This document shows, one piece after another, positions 44,291-52,785 of a DNA stretch of 64,000 nucleotides. A model generated the notes under the pieces. The model was not told the origin of the DNA and made no database searches. It saw only the letters and a program-made list of their open reading frames with translations. The translations under genes were made by a program, and so were the position numbers. The DNA comes from an uncultured Paracoccaceae bacterium (GTDB taxonomy: Bacteria; Pseudomonadota; Alphaproteobacteria; Rhodobacterales; Rhodobacteraceae). Every line of letters begins with the position of its first letter. Positions within the stretch are counted from its first letter, which is position 1. The DNA is taken from the NCBI GenBank assembly GCA_947498985.1, contig CANMMF010000008.1, positions 124,001 through 188,000 of the forward strand. The letters are read 5' to 3'.

Positions 44291-45637
44291 ATGCCCGCCC
44301 CCACCTCTGACTGGCTGCGCAAGAACCCGAATGTGCGCACCGTGCGTGCCGCCGCCTGCGATCTCAACGGCGTCGCCCGCGGCAAGCGCATGCCCGCGCG
44401 CTCTGCCGAGAAGCTGCTGACCGACGGCACGCGCTTTCCGATGTCCGCGCTCAGCCTCGATATCTGGGGCGAGGATATCGACGACAGCCCGCTGGTCTTC
44501 GAGACCGGTGACCGCGACGGCGTGCTGATGCCCACCGAACGGGGTTTTGTGCCGATGCCCTGGCTGGAGGCGCCCACCGCGCTTCTGCCGATCTGGATGT
44601 TTCACGAGGACGGGCGCGCCTATGAGGGCGATCCGCGCCACGCGCTGGCCCGGGTGGTCGAGCGCTACCGCGCCCGCGGGCTGACCCCGGTGGTGGCGGT
44701 GGAGCTTGAGTTCTTCTTGATCGACGACAGCACGCGCAACCTGCAGGTGCCGATCAGCCCGCGGTCGGGCAAGCGCCGCAAGGCCGCCGAGATCCTGTCG
44801 ATCCGCGCGCTCGATGCGTTCGACGAATTCTTCACCGATCTGTACGACGCCTGCGACGCGATGGACATTCCCGCCGATACCGCGATCTCGGAGGCCGGGC
44901 TGGGCCAGTTCGAGATCAACCTGATGCACAGCCCCGACGCGCTGAAGGCCGCCGACGATGCCTGGCTCTTCAAGATGCTGGTCAAGGGGCTGGCGCGGCG
45001 CTACGGCTTTGCCGCGTCCTTCATGGCCAAGCCTTACGACGATTACGCGGGCTCGGGCATGCATGCGCATTTCTCGGTGCTGGACACGCAGGGCCGCAAC
45101 ATCTTCGACAATGGTGCCGAGGACGGCACCCCGGCGCTGCACCATGCCATCGCGGGCTGCCTTGCGGCGATGCAGGAAAGCGCGCTGGTCTACGCGCCGC
45201 ATCTCAACTCCTATGACCGGCTGGTGCCCGGCGCGCATGCGCCCACCGGGCTGGCCTGGGCCTACGAGAACCGCACCGCGGCGATCCGCGTGCCCTCGGG
45301 CGCGCCTGCAGCGCGGCGCATCGAACACCGTGTCTCGGGCGGCGACGTGAACCCCTACCTCGCCGTGGCGGCCATCCTGGGGGCCGCGCTCAACGGTATC
45401 GAGGACGAGACCGACCCGCCGCCCGCGGTCAGTGGCAACGCCTACGATCTCGATCTGCCGCAGATCCCCACCACCTGGGGCGACGCGATCACCGCTTTCG
45501 AGACCGGCGCCCGGATTCCGCGCATCTTCCCCGCCGAGCTGATCCGCAACCTCGTGCTCACCAAGAAGCAGGAGCGCCACTATATGGCGGAGCTGTCGGC
45601 CTCCGAGCAGGTGGAGATCTATCTCGACACGGTCTGA
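44291..45637 (+). CDS. Glutamine synthetase-like gamma-glutamyl-amine ligase 1
   Basis: GS-fold ligase of the gamma-glutamylpolyamine synthetase (PuuA)-like branch, about 448 residues. Active-site motifs: VAVELEFFLID (two Glu), EAGLGQFEINL, AGSGMHAHFSV (His), LNSYDRLVPG (Arg), AYENRTAAIRVP and RRIEHRVSGGDVNPYL. The adenylylation-type C-terminus of GlnA is not evident. ATG 44291 has GAGG 5-6 nt upstream; ATG 44279 lies four codons earlier without one. Likely ligates glutamate to an amine imported by the adjacent ABC system. Confidence 0.9.
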   Translation: MPAPTSDWLRKNPNVRTVRAAACDLNGVARGKRMPARSAEKLLTDGTRFPMSALSLDIWGEDIDDSPLVFETGDRDGVLMPTERGFVPMPWLEAPTALLPIWMFHEDGRAYEGDPRHALARVVERYRARGLTPVVAVELEFFLIDDSTRNLQVPISPRSGKRRKAAEILSIRALDAFDEFFTDLYDACDAMDIPADTAISEAGLGQFEINLMHSPDALKAADDAWLFKMLVKGLARRYGFAASFMAKPYDDYAGSGMHAHFSVLDTQGRNIFDNGAEDGTPALHHAIAGCLAAMQESALVYAPHLNSYDRLVPGAHAPTGLAWAYENRTAAIRVPSGAPAARRIEHRVSGGDVNPYLAVAAILGAALNGIEDETDPPPAVSGNAYDLDLPQIPTTWGDAITAFETGARIPRIFPAELIRNLVLTKKQERHYMAELSASEQVEIYLDTV

Positions 45638-45696
45638 GGCAGGCTTGCCCCGCCCCGCCCCGCTGCCTACCCTGACCCAGAAAGTTACGGTGTTTC

Positions 45697-46380
45697 ATGA
45701 AAATCGGCATTCTCCAGACCGGCTACGCGCCCGACGAACTGAAAGACAGCCTCGGGGAATACCCGCAGATGTTTGCGGATCTGCTGGACGGGCACGGGTT
45801 CACGTTTCAGCACTGGCCGGTGCTCGACATGGCGTTCCCGGATGGCCCGGAGGCCGCGGATGGCTGGCTGATCACCGGCTCCAAGCATGGCGCCTACGAG
45901 GATCTGCCCTGGATCGCGCCGCTCGAAGGTTTCATCCGAGAGATCGTGGCGGCGGAGCGGCCGCTTGTGGGCGTGTGCTTCGGCCATCAGATCATCGCGC
46001 AGGCGTTGGGCGGCCGGGTGGAGAAATTCGCCGGTGGCTGGGCGGTTGGACCGCAGACCTACACGTTTCCCGACGGGCCGAAAACCGTGCAGGCCTGGCA
46101 TCAGGATCAGGTGACCGCGCTGCCCGAGGGGGCCGAGGTGGTGGCCAGCAACGCGTTTTGCCGCAACGCCGCGGTGATCTATCCGGGCCGCGCCTATACC
46201 GTGCAGCCGCATCCCGAATATGATGACCGCTTCATCTCCGGCCTGATCCGCCACCGCGGCCCCGGTGTCGTGCCCGACGCGCTCATGCAGGACGCCGCCG
46301 CGCGCATGGGCGGCGCGCTCGACCGCGCCGAGATCGCCGCGCAATTTGCCCGTTTCTTCAAGGAAAAGAGGATCGCATGA
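45697..46380 (+). CDS. Class I glutamine amidotransferase / gamma-glutamyl hydrolase-like protein
   Basis: 227 residues with the class I glutaminase fold. The nucleophile is Cys in PLVGVCFGHQIIAQALGG; the catalytic His-Glu pair is in YTVQPHPEYDD near residue 172. It is GuaA-type in sequence rather than the peptidase C26 type of E. coli PuuD, but by position it probably cleaves a gamma-glutamyl amide, releasing glutamate. Its stop overlaps the next GS-like start by 4 bp. Confidence 0.87.
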   Translation: MKIGILQTGYAPDELKDSLGEYPQMFADLLDGHGFTFQHWPVLDMAFPDGPEAADGWLITGSKHGAYEDLPWIAPLEGFIREIVAAERPLVGVCFGHQIIAQALGGRVEKFAGGWAVGPQTYTFPDGPKTVQAWHQDQVTALPEGAEVVASNAFCRNAAVIYPGRAYTVQPHPEYDDRFISGLIRHRGPGVVPDALMQDAAARMGGALDRAEIAAQFARFFKEKRIA

Positions 46381-47735
46381 GCGATTGGACCGACGCCATC
46401 CCCGCACCGGCGCGCGAATATCTCGAGGGGCGCCGCCTCGACGAGGTGGAATGCGTGATCTCGGATCTGCCGGGGATTGCCCGTGGCAAGGCGGTTCCGG
46501 CGTCGAAATTTGCCCGCCAGGCGCATTTCCACCTGCCCGACTCGATCTTCTTTCAGACCATCACCGGCGACTGGGGGGAAGCTGCGGGTGAGGACGGGTT
46601 CATCGAAAAGGACATGATCCTCAAGCCCGACATGTCGACCGCCACCGCCGCCCCCTGGACCGGCGACTGGACGCTGCAGGTGATCCACGACGCCTATGAC
46701 CGCAAGGGCGTGCCGGTGGGCTGCGCGCCGCGCAATGTGCTCAAACGCGTGGTGGCGCTCTACGAGGCGCAAGGCTGGACGCCGGTTGTGGCGCCGGAGA
46801 TGGAGTTTTTCCTGATCGCCCGCAACCTCGATCCGGCGCGCGACATCAAGCCGATGACCGGTCGGTCGGGGCGTCCGGCGGCGGCACGCCAGGCCTATTC
46901 GATGACCGCGGTGGACGAGTTCGGCCCGGTGATCGACGACATCTACGATTTCGCCGAAGCCCAGGGCTTCGAGATCGACGGGATCACCCAGGAAGGCGGC
47001 GCGGGCCAGCTTGAGATCAACCTGCGGCACGGCTCTCCGGTCAAGCTCGCCGACGAGGTGTTCTATTTCAAGCGGCTGATCCGCGAGGCGGCGCTGCGGC
47101 ATGATTGCTTTGCCACTTTCATGGCCAAGCCGATTGCCGACGAGCCGGGCTCGGCCATGCATATCCACCACTCGATCCTCGATATCGAGACCGGGCAGAA
47201 CCTGTTTTCCGGACCGCAGGGCGGCGAGACGGACATGTTCTATCACTTCATCGGCGGGCTGCAGCACCATCTGCCCTCCGCCATCGCGGTGCTGGCGCCT
47301 TACGTGAATTCCTACCGGCGCTATGTGAAGGATCACGCCGCCCCGATCAATCTGGAATGGGGGCGCGACAACCGCACCACGGGCATCCGTATTCCGCTCT
47401 CTGGCCCCGAGGCGCGGCGGGTCGAGAACCGGCTGGCGGGGATGGATTGCAACCCCTATCTCGGCATCGCGGCGTCGCTGGCCTGCGGTTATCTGGGCCT
47501 GATGGAGGAGCGGCGGCCGTCAAAGCAGTTTCGCGGCGACGCCTATGAGGGCGATGGTGACATCCCGCGCACGCTGGGTGAGGCGCTCAATCTCTTTGAC
47601 GCGGCCACGGATCTGCACGCGCCGCTCGGTCCCGATTTCGCGCGGGTCTACGGGATTGTGAAACGCGCCGAATATGACGAGTTTCTGCAGGTGATCAGCC
47701 CGTGGGAGCGCGAGCATCTGCTGCTCAACGTCTGA
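46377..47735 (+). CDS. Glutamine synthetase-like gamma-glutamyl-amine ligase 2
   Basis: Second GS-fold ligase, 452 residues, clearly diverged from the one at 44291. Motifs: VAPEMEFFLIA, QEGGAGQLEINL, PGSAMHIHHSIL, VNSYRRYVKDHAAP, GRDNRTTGIRIPL and RRVENRLAGMDCNPYL. All principal catalytic residues are kept, so both ligases should be active. Two ligases in one operon suggests two substrates or two steps. Confidence 0.9.
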   Translation: MSDWTDAIPAPAREYLEGRRLDEVECVISDLPGIARGKAVPASKFARQAHFHLPDSIFFQTITGDWGEAAGEDGFIEKDMILKPDMSTATAAPWTGDWTLQVIHDAYDRKGVPVGCAPRNVLKRVVALYEAQGWTPVVAPEMEFFLIARNLDPARDIKPMTGRSGRPAAARQAYSMTAVDEFGPVIDDIYDFAEAQGFEIDGITQEGGAGQLEINLRHGSPVKLADEVFYFKRLIREAALRHDCFATFMAKPIADEPGSAMHIHHSILDIETGQNLFSGPQGGETDMFYHFIGGLQHHLPSAIAVLAPYVNSYRRYVKDHAAPINLEWGRDNRTTGIRIPLSGPEARRVENRLAGMDCNPYLGIAASLACGYLGLMEERRPSKQFRGDAYEGDGDIPRTLGEALNLFDAATDLHAPLGPDFARVYGIVKRAEYDEFLQVISPWEREHLLLNV

Positions 47736-47754
47736 GCCCGGCATCGGCGCCGGA

Positions 47755-47803
47755 CCGGGGGGCCAGCCCCCCGGACCCCCCGGCGGTATATGACAAGAGA
47801 AGA
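47755..47803 (-). repeat. Dispersed Rhodobacterales intergenic repeat, copy 4
   Basis: On the minus strand: CTTCTCTTGTCATATACC, then GCCGGGGGG and the hairpin CCGGGGGGC-TG-GCCCCCCGG. It occupies the gap between the second ligase and the PuuB-like oxidase. Confidence 0.7.
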
Positions 47804-47818
47804 AACGGGGTGTGGTCG

Positions 47819-49120
47819 GTGAACCTGCTGTTTTCCAACGACACGCGCGGCCGCTATCCCGAGAGCTGGTACGCGGCAACGGCGGATCTGCCCGCGCCAC
47901 GTCCGACGCTTGCGGGCGCCGAGCGCGCGGATGTCTGCGTCGTGGGCGGCGGCTATACCGGGCTCTCGGCGGCGCTGCATCTGGCCGAGGCAGGGTTTTC
48001 GGTTGTGTTGCTCGAGGCGCACCGGGTCGGTTTCGGCGCGTCGGGGCGCAATGGCGGGCAACTGGGCTCGGGCCAGCGCCAGGACCAGATGACGCTGGAG
48101 AAGATGCTGGGGCGGGATGCGGCGCGGCATATGTGGGCGCTGGCCGAAGACGCCAAGGCGCTGCTGCGCGGGCTGACAGCGCGGCACGGCATCGCCTGCG
48201 ATCTGCGCAACGGCATCGCCTGGGCCGGACGCGCGCCCGGGTCGGTGCGCGAGCTGCACGATTATGCCGGGTTCATGCAGGCGCAGTACGGCACGTCGCT
48301 TGAGGTGCTGGATCGCGACGCCTTTGCCGCTGTTTGCCCGTCCCCGGCCTATTGCGGCGGCGTGCTCGACATGAGTGCGGCCCATCTGAACCCGCTGCGT
48401 CTGGCGCTGGGGCTGGCGGCGGCGGCGCGCAGCGCGGGCGCGCGGATCTACGAAAACGCCTGGGTGCATGACATTCGCCCCGGCGCGCGTCTGCGGGTGG
48501 CCACCGAAAGCGGCCATGTGGAGGCCGATCATCTGATCCTGGCCTGCAACGGGTATCTGGGTGGGCTGGACCGCAGCGTTGCCGCCCGCGTCATGCCGAT
48601 CAACAACTTCATCGTGGCGACGGAACCACTGGGCGCGCGCGCGGCAGAGGTGCTGACGCGCGACATCGCCGTGAGCGATGACCGGTTTGTGGTCAATTAC
48701 TTCCGGCTGAGCGCCGACAGGCGGCTGCTCTTTGGCGGTGGCGAAAGCTATGGCTACCGGTTTCCCCGAGACATCCGCCGCACCGTGTCAAAACCGATGC
48801 TGGAGGTCTTCCCGACGCTTCGCGACGTGAGGCTCGACTATGCCTGGGGCGGCACGCTGGCCATCACCATGTCCCGCCTGCCGCATCTTGCGCGCATCGG
48901 TACCAATGTGCTGAGCGCATCGGGCTATTCCGGGCATGGCGTCGGCAACGCGGTGCAGGCGGGCAAGCTGATGGCCGATGCGGTGGCAGGTCAGTCGGCG
49001 GGATTCGACGCCTACGCGGCCCTGCCCACCCCGCGGTTCCCGGGCGGCAGCGCGTTTCGCAACCCGCTGCTCGCCTTGGCGATGACCTGGTATGCGCTGC
49101 GCGACAAGGTGGGGCGCTGA
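47819..49120 (+). CDS. PuuB-like FAD-dependent amine oxidoreductase
   Basis: DAO-fold flavoprotein, 433 residues, like gamma-glutamylputrescine oxidase. It starts VNLLFSNDTRGRYPESWYAA from GTG 47819; GTG 47810 is an alternative. VCVVGGGYTGLSAALHLAEA binds FAD, and GASGRNGGQLGSGQ is the family signature. LPHLARIGTNVLSASGYSGH and GVGNAVQAGKLMADAV form the C-terminal FAD-contacting part. It would oxidise the gamma-glutamyl amine made by the ligases, giving an aldehyde. No aldehyde dehydrogenase follows in this operon. Confidence 0.9.
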   Translation: MNLLFSNDTRGRYPESWYAATADLPAPRPTLAGAERADVCVVGGGYTGLSAALHLAEAGFSVVLLEAHRVGFGASGRNGGQLGSGQRQDQMTLEKMLGRDAARHMWALAEDAKALLRGLTARHGIACDLRNGIAWAGRAPGSVRELHDYAGFMQAQYGTSLEVLDRDAFAAVCPSPAYCGGVLDMSAAHLNPLRLALGLAAAARSAGARIYENAWVHDIRPGARLRVATESGHVEADHLILACNGYLGGLDRSVAARVMPINNFIVATEPLGARAAEVLTRDIAVSDDRFVVNYFRLSADRRLLFGGGESYGYRFPRDIRRTVSKPMLEVFPTLRDVRLDYAWGGTLAITMSRLPHLARIGTNVLSASGYSGHGVGNAVQAGKLMADAVAGQSAGFDAYAALPTPRFPGGSAFRNPLLALAMTWYALRDKVGR

Positions 49121-49205
49121 GGGCTGGGATGACGCGAGGGCAAGCCGTTTTTCGGCGCGCGGAGGGCGCAATTGTCGCTTGGCCGTTACAGCGACATGAC
49201 TTAAG

Positions 49206-49232
49206 ATTTCCCAAATGCAACATTTGGAAAAT
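49206..49232. promoter_or_regulatory. Palindrome over the 5' end of the aminotransferase gene
   Basis: ATTTCCCAAATG (49206-49217) and CATTTGGAAAAT (49221-49232) are inverted copies with one mismatch, around CAA. The perfect core is CCAAATG-CAA-CATTTGG. It covers the first possible ATG (49215), favouring a later start. A second inverted pair, TGTCGCT/AGCGACA, lies at 49173-49196. Confidence 0.55.
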
Positions 49233-49238
49233 CGAAAT

Positions 49239-50432
49239 ATGATCCCCAATATGCACGAGGCCGAGCCCATCCCCGACGCCGCCATGACCGAGATCGCCCG
49301 GCTTTTTGCGTCAGGCGACCTCTTTCGCTACACCGCGCCGCAGGATGCGCCCGTGGCCTTGCTCGAACGCGAGTTCGCGTCGCTCATGGGCTCGCGCTAC
49401 GCGTTGGCGGTCTCCAGCTGCTCGGCGGCGCTGTTCCTGTCGCTGTTGGCGCTTGGCCTGCGCAAGGACGCACGGGTGTTGATCCCGGGCTTCACCTTTG
49501 CCGCGGTGCCCTCTTCGATCGTGCATGCGGGCTGCGTGCCGGTGCTCTGCGAGGTGGGCGAAAATTACCGCATCGACCTGGCCGATTTCGAGGACAGACT
49601 GGCCGATATCGACGCGGTGATCGTGAGCCACATGCGCGGCCACACCTCCGATATGGACGCGATCCTGGCGCTTTGCGCGGCGCGCGACATCCCGGTGATC
49701 GAGGACGCCGCCCACAGCCTCGGCACCACCTGGAACGGGCGCAGGATCGGCACGCTGGGGCGCGTCGGCTGCTTCAGCTTCCAGTCCTACAAGCTGGTCA
49801 ATGCGGGCGAAGGCGGGATCCTGATCACCGACGATGCCGATCTTCTGGCCCGCGCGGTGATCCTGTCGGGCGCCTATGAGCACAACTGGCGCAAACACGG
49901 GGTCGATGCGGCGCTGGAGGCGGCGTTTGCGCGCTGGCAGAACCGGCTGCCGCTCTACAATCTGCGGCTGTCGAACCTCTCGGCGGCGGTGATCCGACCG
50001 CAACTGGCGGAGATCCCCAGACGTGTGCGGGACGGGCGGCGCAACCATGACCGCGTGGCTGCCGCCATCGATGCGGCCCCCTGGATCTCGGTGCCGCAAA
50101 AGCTGGGGCCGGAGGAACGCGCGCCGGATTCGCTGCAATTCAACCTTGTCGGCATGACGGATGACGATGTGCGCGCCTTTGTGGCGGCGGCGTCGGAGGG
50201 CGGTGTGTCGGTGCAGGTCTTCGGGCTGTCCACCGACAACGCGCGGGCCTTCTGGAACTGGGCCTTCCTCGGCGACGTGCCGGATCTGCCCCGGACCCGC
50301 GCGATGCTCATGCGGGCTTGCGACACCCGCCTGCCCGCCCGCCTGACGCCAGCCGATTGCGACGCGGTGGCCGGGGTGCTGCTGCGCGCGGCCGAGCAGG
50401 TGATGGGGGCGGTGCGCGGCTACGGCACCTGA
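49239..50432 (+). CDS. DegT/DnrJ/EryC1/StrS-family aminotransferase
   Basis: PLP-dependent, sugar-aminotransferase-like protein, about 397 residues. YALAVSSCSAALFLSLLAL is the N-terminal PLP phosphate region; VIEDAAHSLGTTWNG includes the Asp that contacts the PLP nitrogen. The Schiff-base Lys is in CFSFQSYKLVNAGEGGILIT near residue 185. The start is uncertain: ATG 49239 has GGAAAA about 8-10 nt upstream, ATG 49215 lies in a palindrome, and ATG 49251 is also possible. No other nucleotide-sugar genes are nearby, so its substrate is unknown. Confidence 0.88.
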   Translation: MIPNMHEAEPIPDAAMTEIARLFASGDLFRYTAPQDAPVALLEREFASLMGSRYALAVSSCSAALFLSLLALGLRKDARVLIPGFTFAAVPSSIVHAGCVPVLCEVGENYRIDLADFEDRLADIDAVIVSHMRGHTSDMDAILALCAARDIPVIEDAAHSLGTTWNGRRIGTLGRVGCFSFQSYKLVNAGEGGILITDDADLLARAVILSGAYEHNWRKHGVDAALEAAFARWQNRLPLYNLRLSNLSAAVIRPQLAEIPRRVRDGRRNHDRVAAAIDAAPWISVPQKLGPEERAPDSLQFNLVGMTDDDVRAFVAAASEGGVSVQVFGLSTDNARAFWNWAFLGDVPDLPRTRAMLMRACDTRLPARLTPADCDAVAGVLLRAAEQVMGAVRGYGT

Positions 50433-50447
50433 CGCAGGCGCGCGCCG

Positions 50448-50996
50448 CTACTTGTCGAGCTTGGAGAGCTTGCTCTGCAGATCCGCCAGTTGCTTGCGGA
50501 TCGCGTCGAGGTCTTCATCGGCGCCCGGGCTGTCCTCCTTGCCGGGCAGGGTCGAGCCCGCCATGCCGCCGGTCATCGCCTTGAGGAACGCGGCCTGCTG
50601 CGCCTGCATCGCCTCGAAGCCCGGCATCTTGGCCATCGGATTCAGAGAGTTGACATTCTCCAGCCATTTCGACTGGCTCTCGCGCATCGCATCGAAACTC
50701 GCGGCCAGAAATTGCGGCACCATGGTGCCCGCCTGCGTGGTGTAGCTGCGCACCAGATCGGTCAGCACATTGATCGGCAGCACGCTCTGGCCCTTGCTCT
50801 CATGCTCGGCCACGATCTGCAGCAGATATTGCCGCGTCAGGTCATCGCCGGATTTCAGATCGACGATCTGCACTTCGCGGCCATCGCGAATGAACCCCGC
50901 GATATCCTCGAGCGTCACGTAATCGGACGTCTCGGTATTGTAGAGCCTGCGGCTGGCGTAACGCTTTATCAGCAGCGGTTTTTCCGTATCGGCCAT
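50448..50996 (-). CDS. phaR: Polyhydroxyalkanoate synthesis repressor PhaR
   Basis: DNA-binding regulator of phasin and PHA genes, released from DNA by PHA polymer. 182 residues. LLIKRYASRRLYNTETSDYV and TLEDIAGFIRDGREVQIVD form the N-terminal PHB/PHA accumulation DNA-binding domain (PF07879 type). GQSVLPINVLTDLVRSYTTQ is the next conserved block. The C-terminus is a short coiled coil (LDAIRKQLADLQSKLSKLD). No phaC or phaP is in the window. An operator-like site lies just upstream. Confidence 0.92.
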   Translation of the reverse strand: MADTEKPLLIKRYASRRLYNTETSDYVTLEDIAGFIRDGREVQIVDLKSGDDLTRQYLLQIVAEHESKGQSVLPINVLTDLVRSYTTQAGTMVPQFLAASFDAMRESQSKWLENVNSLNPMAKMPGFEAMQAQQAAFLKAMTGGMAGSTLPGKEDSPGADEDLDAIRKQLADLQSKLSKLDK

Positions 50997-51007
50997 GGCT
51001 CGCCTCC

Positions 51008-51025
51008 CTGCGATGCAGCATTGCA
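51008..51025 (-). promoter_or_regulatory. Putative PhaR operator
   Basis: CTGCGATGCAG at 51008-51018 fits the CTGC-N3-GCAG inverted repeat reported for PhaR of Paracoccus denitrificans, and an overlapping TGCAGCATTGCA follows. It starts 12 bp upstream of the phaR ATG, a position suited to autorepression. Confidence 0.55.
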
Positions 51026-51087
51026 GAAAAAGCTTATGCGAGCGCAGCAGAAAAAGGAAGCCTGTGCAGCATTTGCCGCCACGCGGT

Positions 51088-52638
51088 TCAGAAGAGGCTG
51101 CCCTGTTCGGGGGGCTTGGATTTGGCCGGTTTGCGCGGTGTCGCGCCGCCGCCCAGTTTCAGGCGGCCATCGGCAAACTCGATCTCGAGCCCCGCGGCGG
51201 CTTCGGCCTCGGCCCTTGTGGTCAGAACGCCGCTCTCGCCACGCACCACCGCATAGCCGCGCCGCAGCGTCTCGCGGTAGCCCAGCGTCTCGCGCAGCCG
51301 GTCGAGCGCGTCGAGCCGTTTGCGCTGCGCCTCGACCCGCGCGCCTTGCGCCTCGTTCAGCCGCCGCGCCAGCCCGTCGAGACGCTCGCGGCCCGCGCGC
51401 AGATCGCGCATGGTGAGGCGCGGGGTCAGCCGCGCGGCCTGGCGGGCAAACGTCTCGCGTTGCAGCACCACCAGCCGCGCCAGGGCCGGGCCAAGCCGCG
51501 CGGCGCGCTCCGTCAGGCGGGTCTTTTCGGACGCGATGGCGCGGGTCAGCACCGAGGGGCGCAAACTGCCCGCCCGGTCCGACAGGGTCAGCCGCCTGCG
51601 ATCCACCATGCGCGTCAGGGCCTGAGGCAGCTTGTCACTCAGAACGTCCAGACGCTGGCGCGGCCCGTCGAGCAACTCCTCGGGGCGCGGCAATGCCCGG
51701 GCCAGGTCGCGCAACCGCTGTCCCCGCATCTCCAGCCGCTGGCCCATGGCGCGGGTCATCCGGGCCTGCGCGTCGCCAACAATGGCCAAAAGCTCCATCC
51801 GCACCGGCACGGCGATCTCGGCGGCCGCGGTGGGGGTCGGCGCGCGGCGGTCGGAGACGAAATCAATGAGCGTCGTGTCGGTCTCGTGCCCCACCGCAGA
51901 GATCAGCGGGATCTCGGACGCCGCCGCGGCGCGCGCAACCACCTCTTCGTTGAAGCCCCAGAGATCCTCGACCGAGCCGCCGCCCCGCGCCACGATCAGC
52001 AGATCCGGCCTTGGCAGCGCGCCGCCCGGCGTCAGCCGGTTGAACCCGTCGATGGCGCGCGCCACCTCGGGCGCGCAGGCCGCGCCCTGCACCGCCACCG
52101 GCCAAACCAGCACCTTGCGCGGAAACCGCTCGCGCAAGCGGTGCAGGATGTCGCGGATCACCGCGCCCGACGGCGAGGTCACCACGCCGATCACCTCGGG
52201 CAGATAGGGCAAGGGTCGCTTCAGGCTTGCCTCGAAAAGCCCCTCGGCCTGCAGCATCGCCTTGCGCCTTTCCAGCATCGCCATCAGCGCACCGGCCCCG
52301 GCGGGGCGGATATCCTCGATCACGATCTGGTATTTCGACTGGCCGGGAAAGGTCGTCATGCGGCCCGTCGCCACCACTTCCATGCCCTCTTCGGGCTGGG
52401 TCTGCAGCCGTGCGGCCATGCCTTTCCACATCACCCCCGCGATCACCGCGCGGTCATCCTTGAGATCGAGGTAGATATGGCCCGAACGCGGACGGCTCAC
52501 GCGCCCGACCTCGCCGCGCACCCTTACAAAGCCGAACTCGCCCTCGATCATCCGCTTGACCGCGCCCGACAGCTCGGAGACGGAAAACTCCGGCGTGTTG
52601 CCCGCTTCGCCGCCCGTGTCCTCGTCGATCAGATCCAT
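51088..52638 (-). CDS. xseA: Exodeoxyribonuclease VII large subunit
   Basis: Large subunit of the single-strand DNA exonuclease ExoVII, 516 residues. The N-terminal OB-fold has FSVSELSGAVKRMIEGEFG and GHIYLDLKDDRAVIAGVMW. The catalytic core includes VIGVVTSPSGAVIRDILHRL, DLLIVARGGGSVEDLWGFNE and ISAVGHETDTTLIDFVSDRR. A long coiled-coil region follows (residues about 270-430), then YAVVRGESGVLTT. The small subunit xseB is not next to it. Confidence 0.95.
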   Translation of the reverse strand: MDLIDEDTGGEAGNTPEFSVSELSGAVKRMIEGEFGFVRVRGEVGRVSRPRSGHIYLDLKDDRAVIAGVMWKGMAARLQTQPEEGMEVVATGRMTTFPGQSKYQIVIEDIRPAGAGALMAMLERRKAMLQAEGLFEASLKRPLPYLPEVIGVVTSPSGAVIRDILHRLRERFPRKVLVWPVAVQGAACAPEVARAIDGFNRLTPGGALPRPDLLIVARGGGSVEDLWGFNEEVVARAAAASEIPLISAVGHETDTTLIDFVSDRRAPTPTAAAEIAVPVRMELLAIVGDAQARMTRAMGQRLEMRGQRLRDLARALPRPEELLDGPRQRLDVLSDKLPQALTRMVDRRRLTLSDRAGSLRPSVLTRAIASEKTRLTERAARLGPALARLVVLQRETFARQAARLTPRLTMRDLRAGRERLDGLARRLNEAQGARVEAQRKRLDALDRLRETLGYRETLRRGYAVVRGESGVLTTRAEAEAAAGLEIEFADGRLKLGGGATPRKPAKSKPPEQGSLF

Positions 52639-52709
52639 CGCCCTGCCCGCTTGCCCTCACTTCACGCAGAGCTTAAACGAGCCCCCACCGGGACGAAAGC
52701 ACCCTCCGG

Positions 52710-52758
52710 CTTCTTCTCTTCGGAAATACCGCCGGGGGAGTGGGGGCTGGCCCCCACG
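52710..52758 (+). repeat. Dispersed Rhodobacterales intergenic repeat, copy 5 (best preserved)
   Basis: CTTCTTCTCTTCGGAAATAC, then CGCCGGGGGAG, then the hairpin GTGGGGGC-TG-GCCCCCAC. It lies in the divergent region between xseA and purD, ending 27 bp before the purD ATG. Confidence 0.75.
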
Positions 52759-52785
52759 CCGACGCCAGCCAAGGGAGACGCCCTC

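Noticed and set aside
42416-45580. Minus-strand open frame of over 1000 codons opposite the permeases and the first ligase
   Set aside because: Antisense to genes with clear family motifs; composition is typical of antisense GC-rich frames.
50995-52785. In-frame upstream extension of purD giving a protein of over 1000 residues
   Set aside because: The extension is antisense to xseA; the conserved purD N-terminus and AAGGGAG ribosome site lie at 52786.
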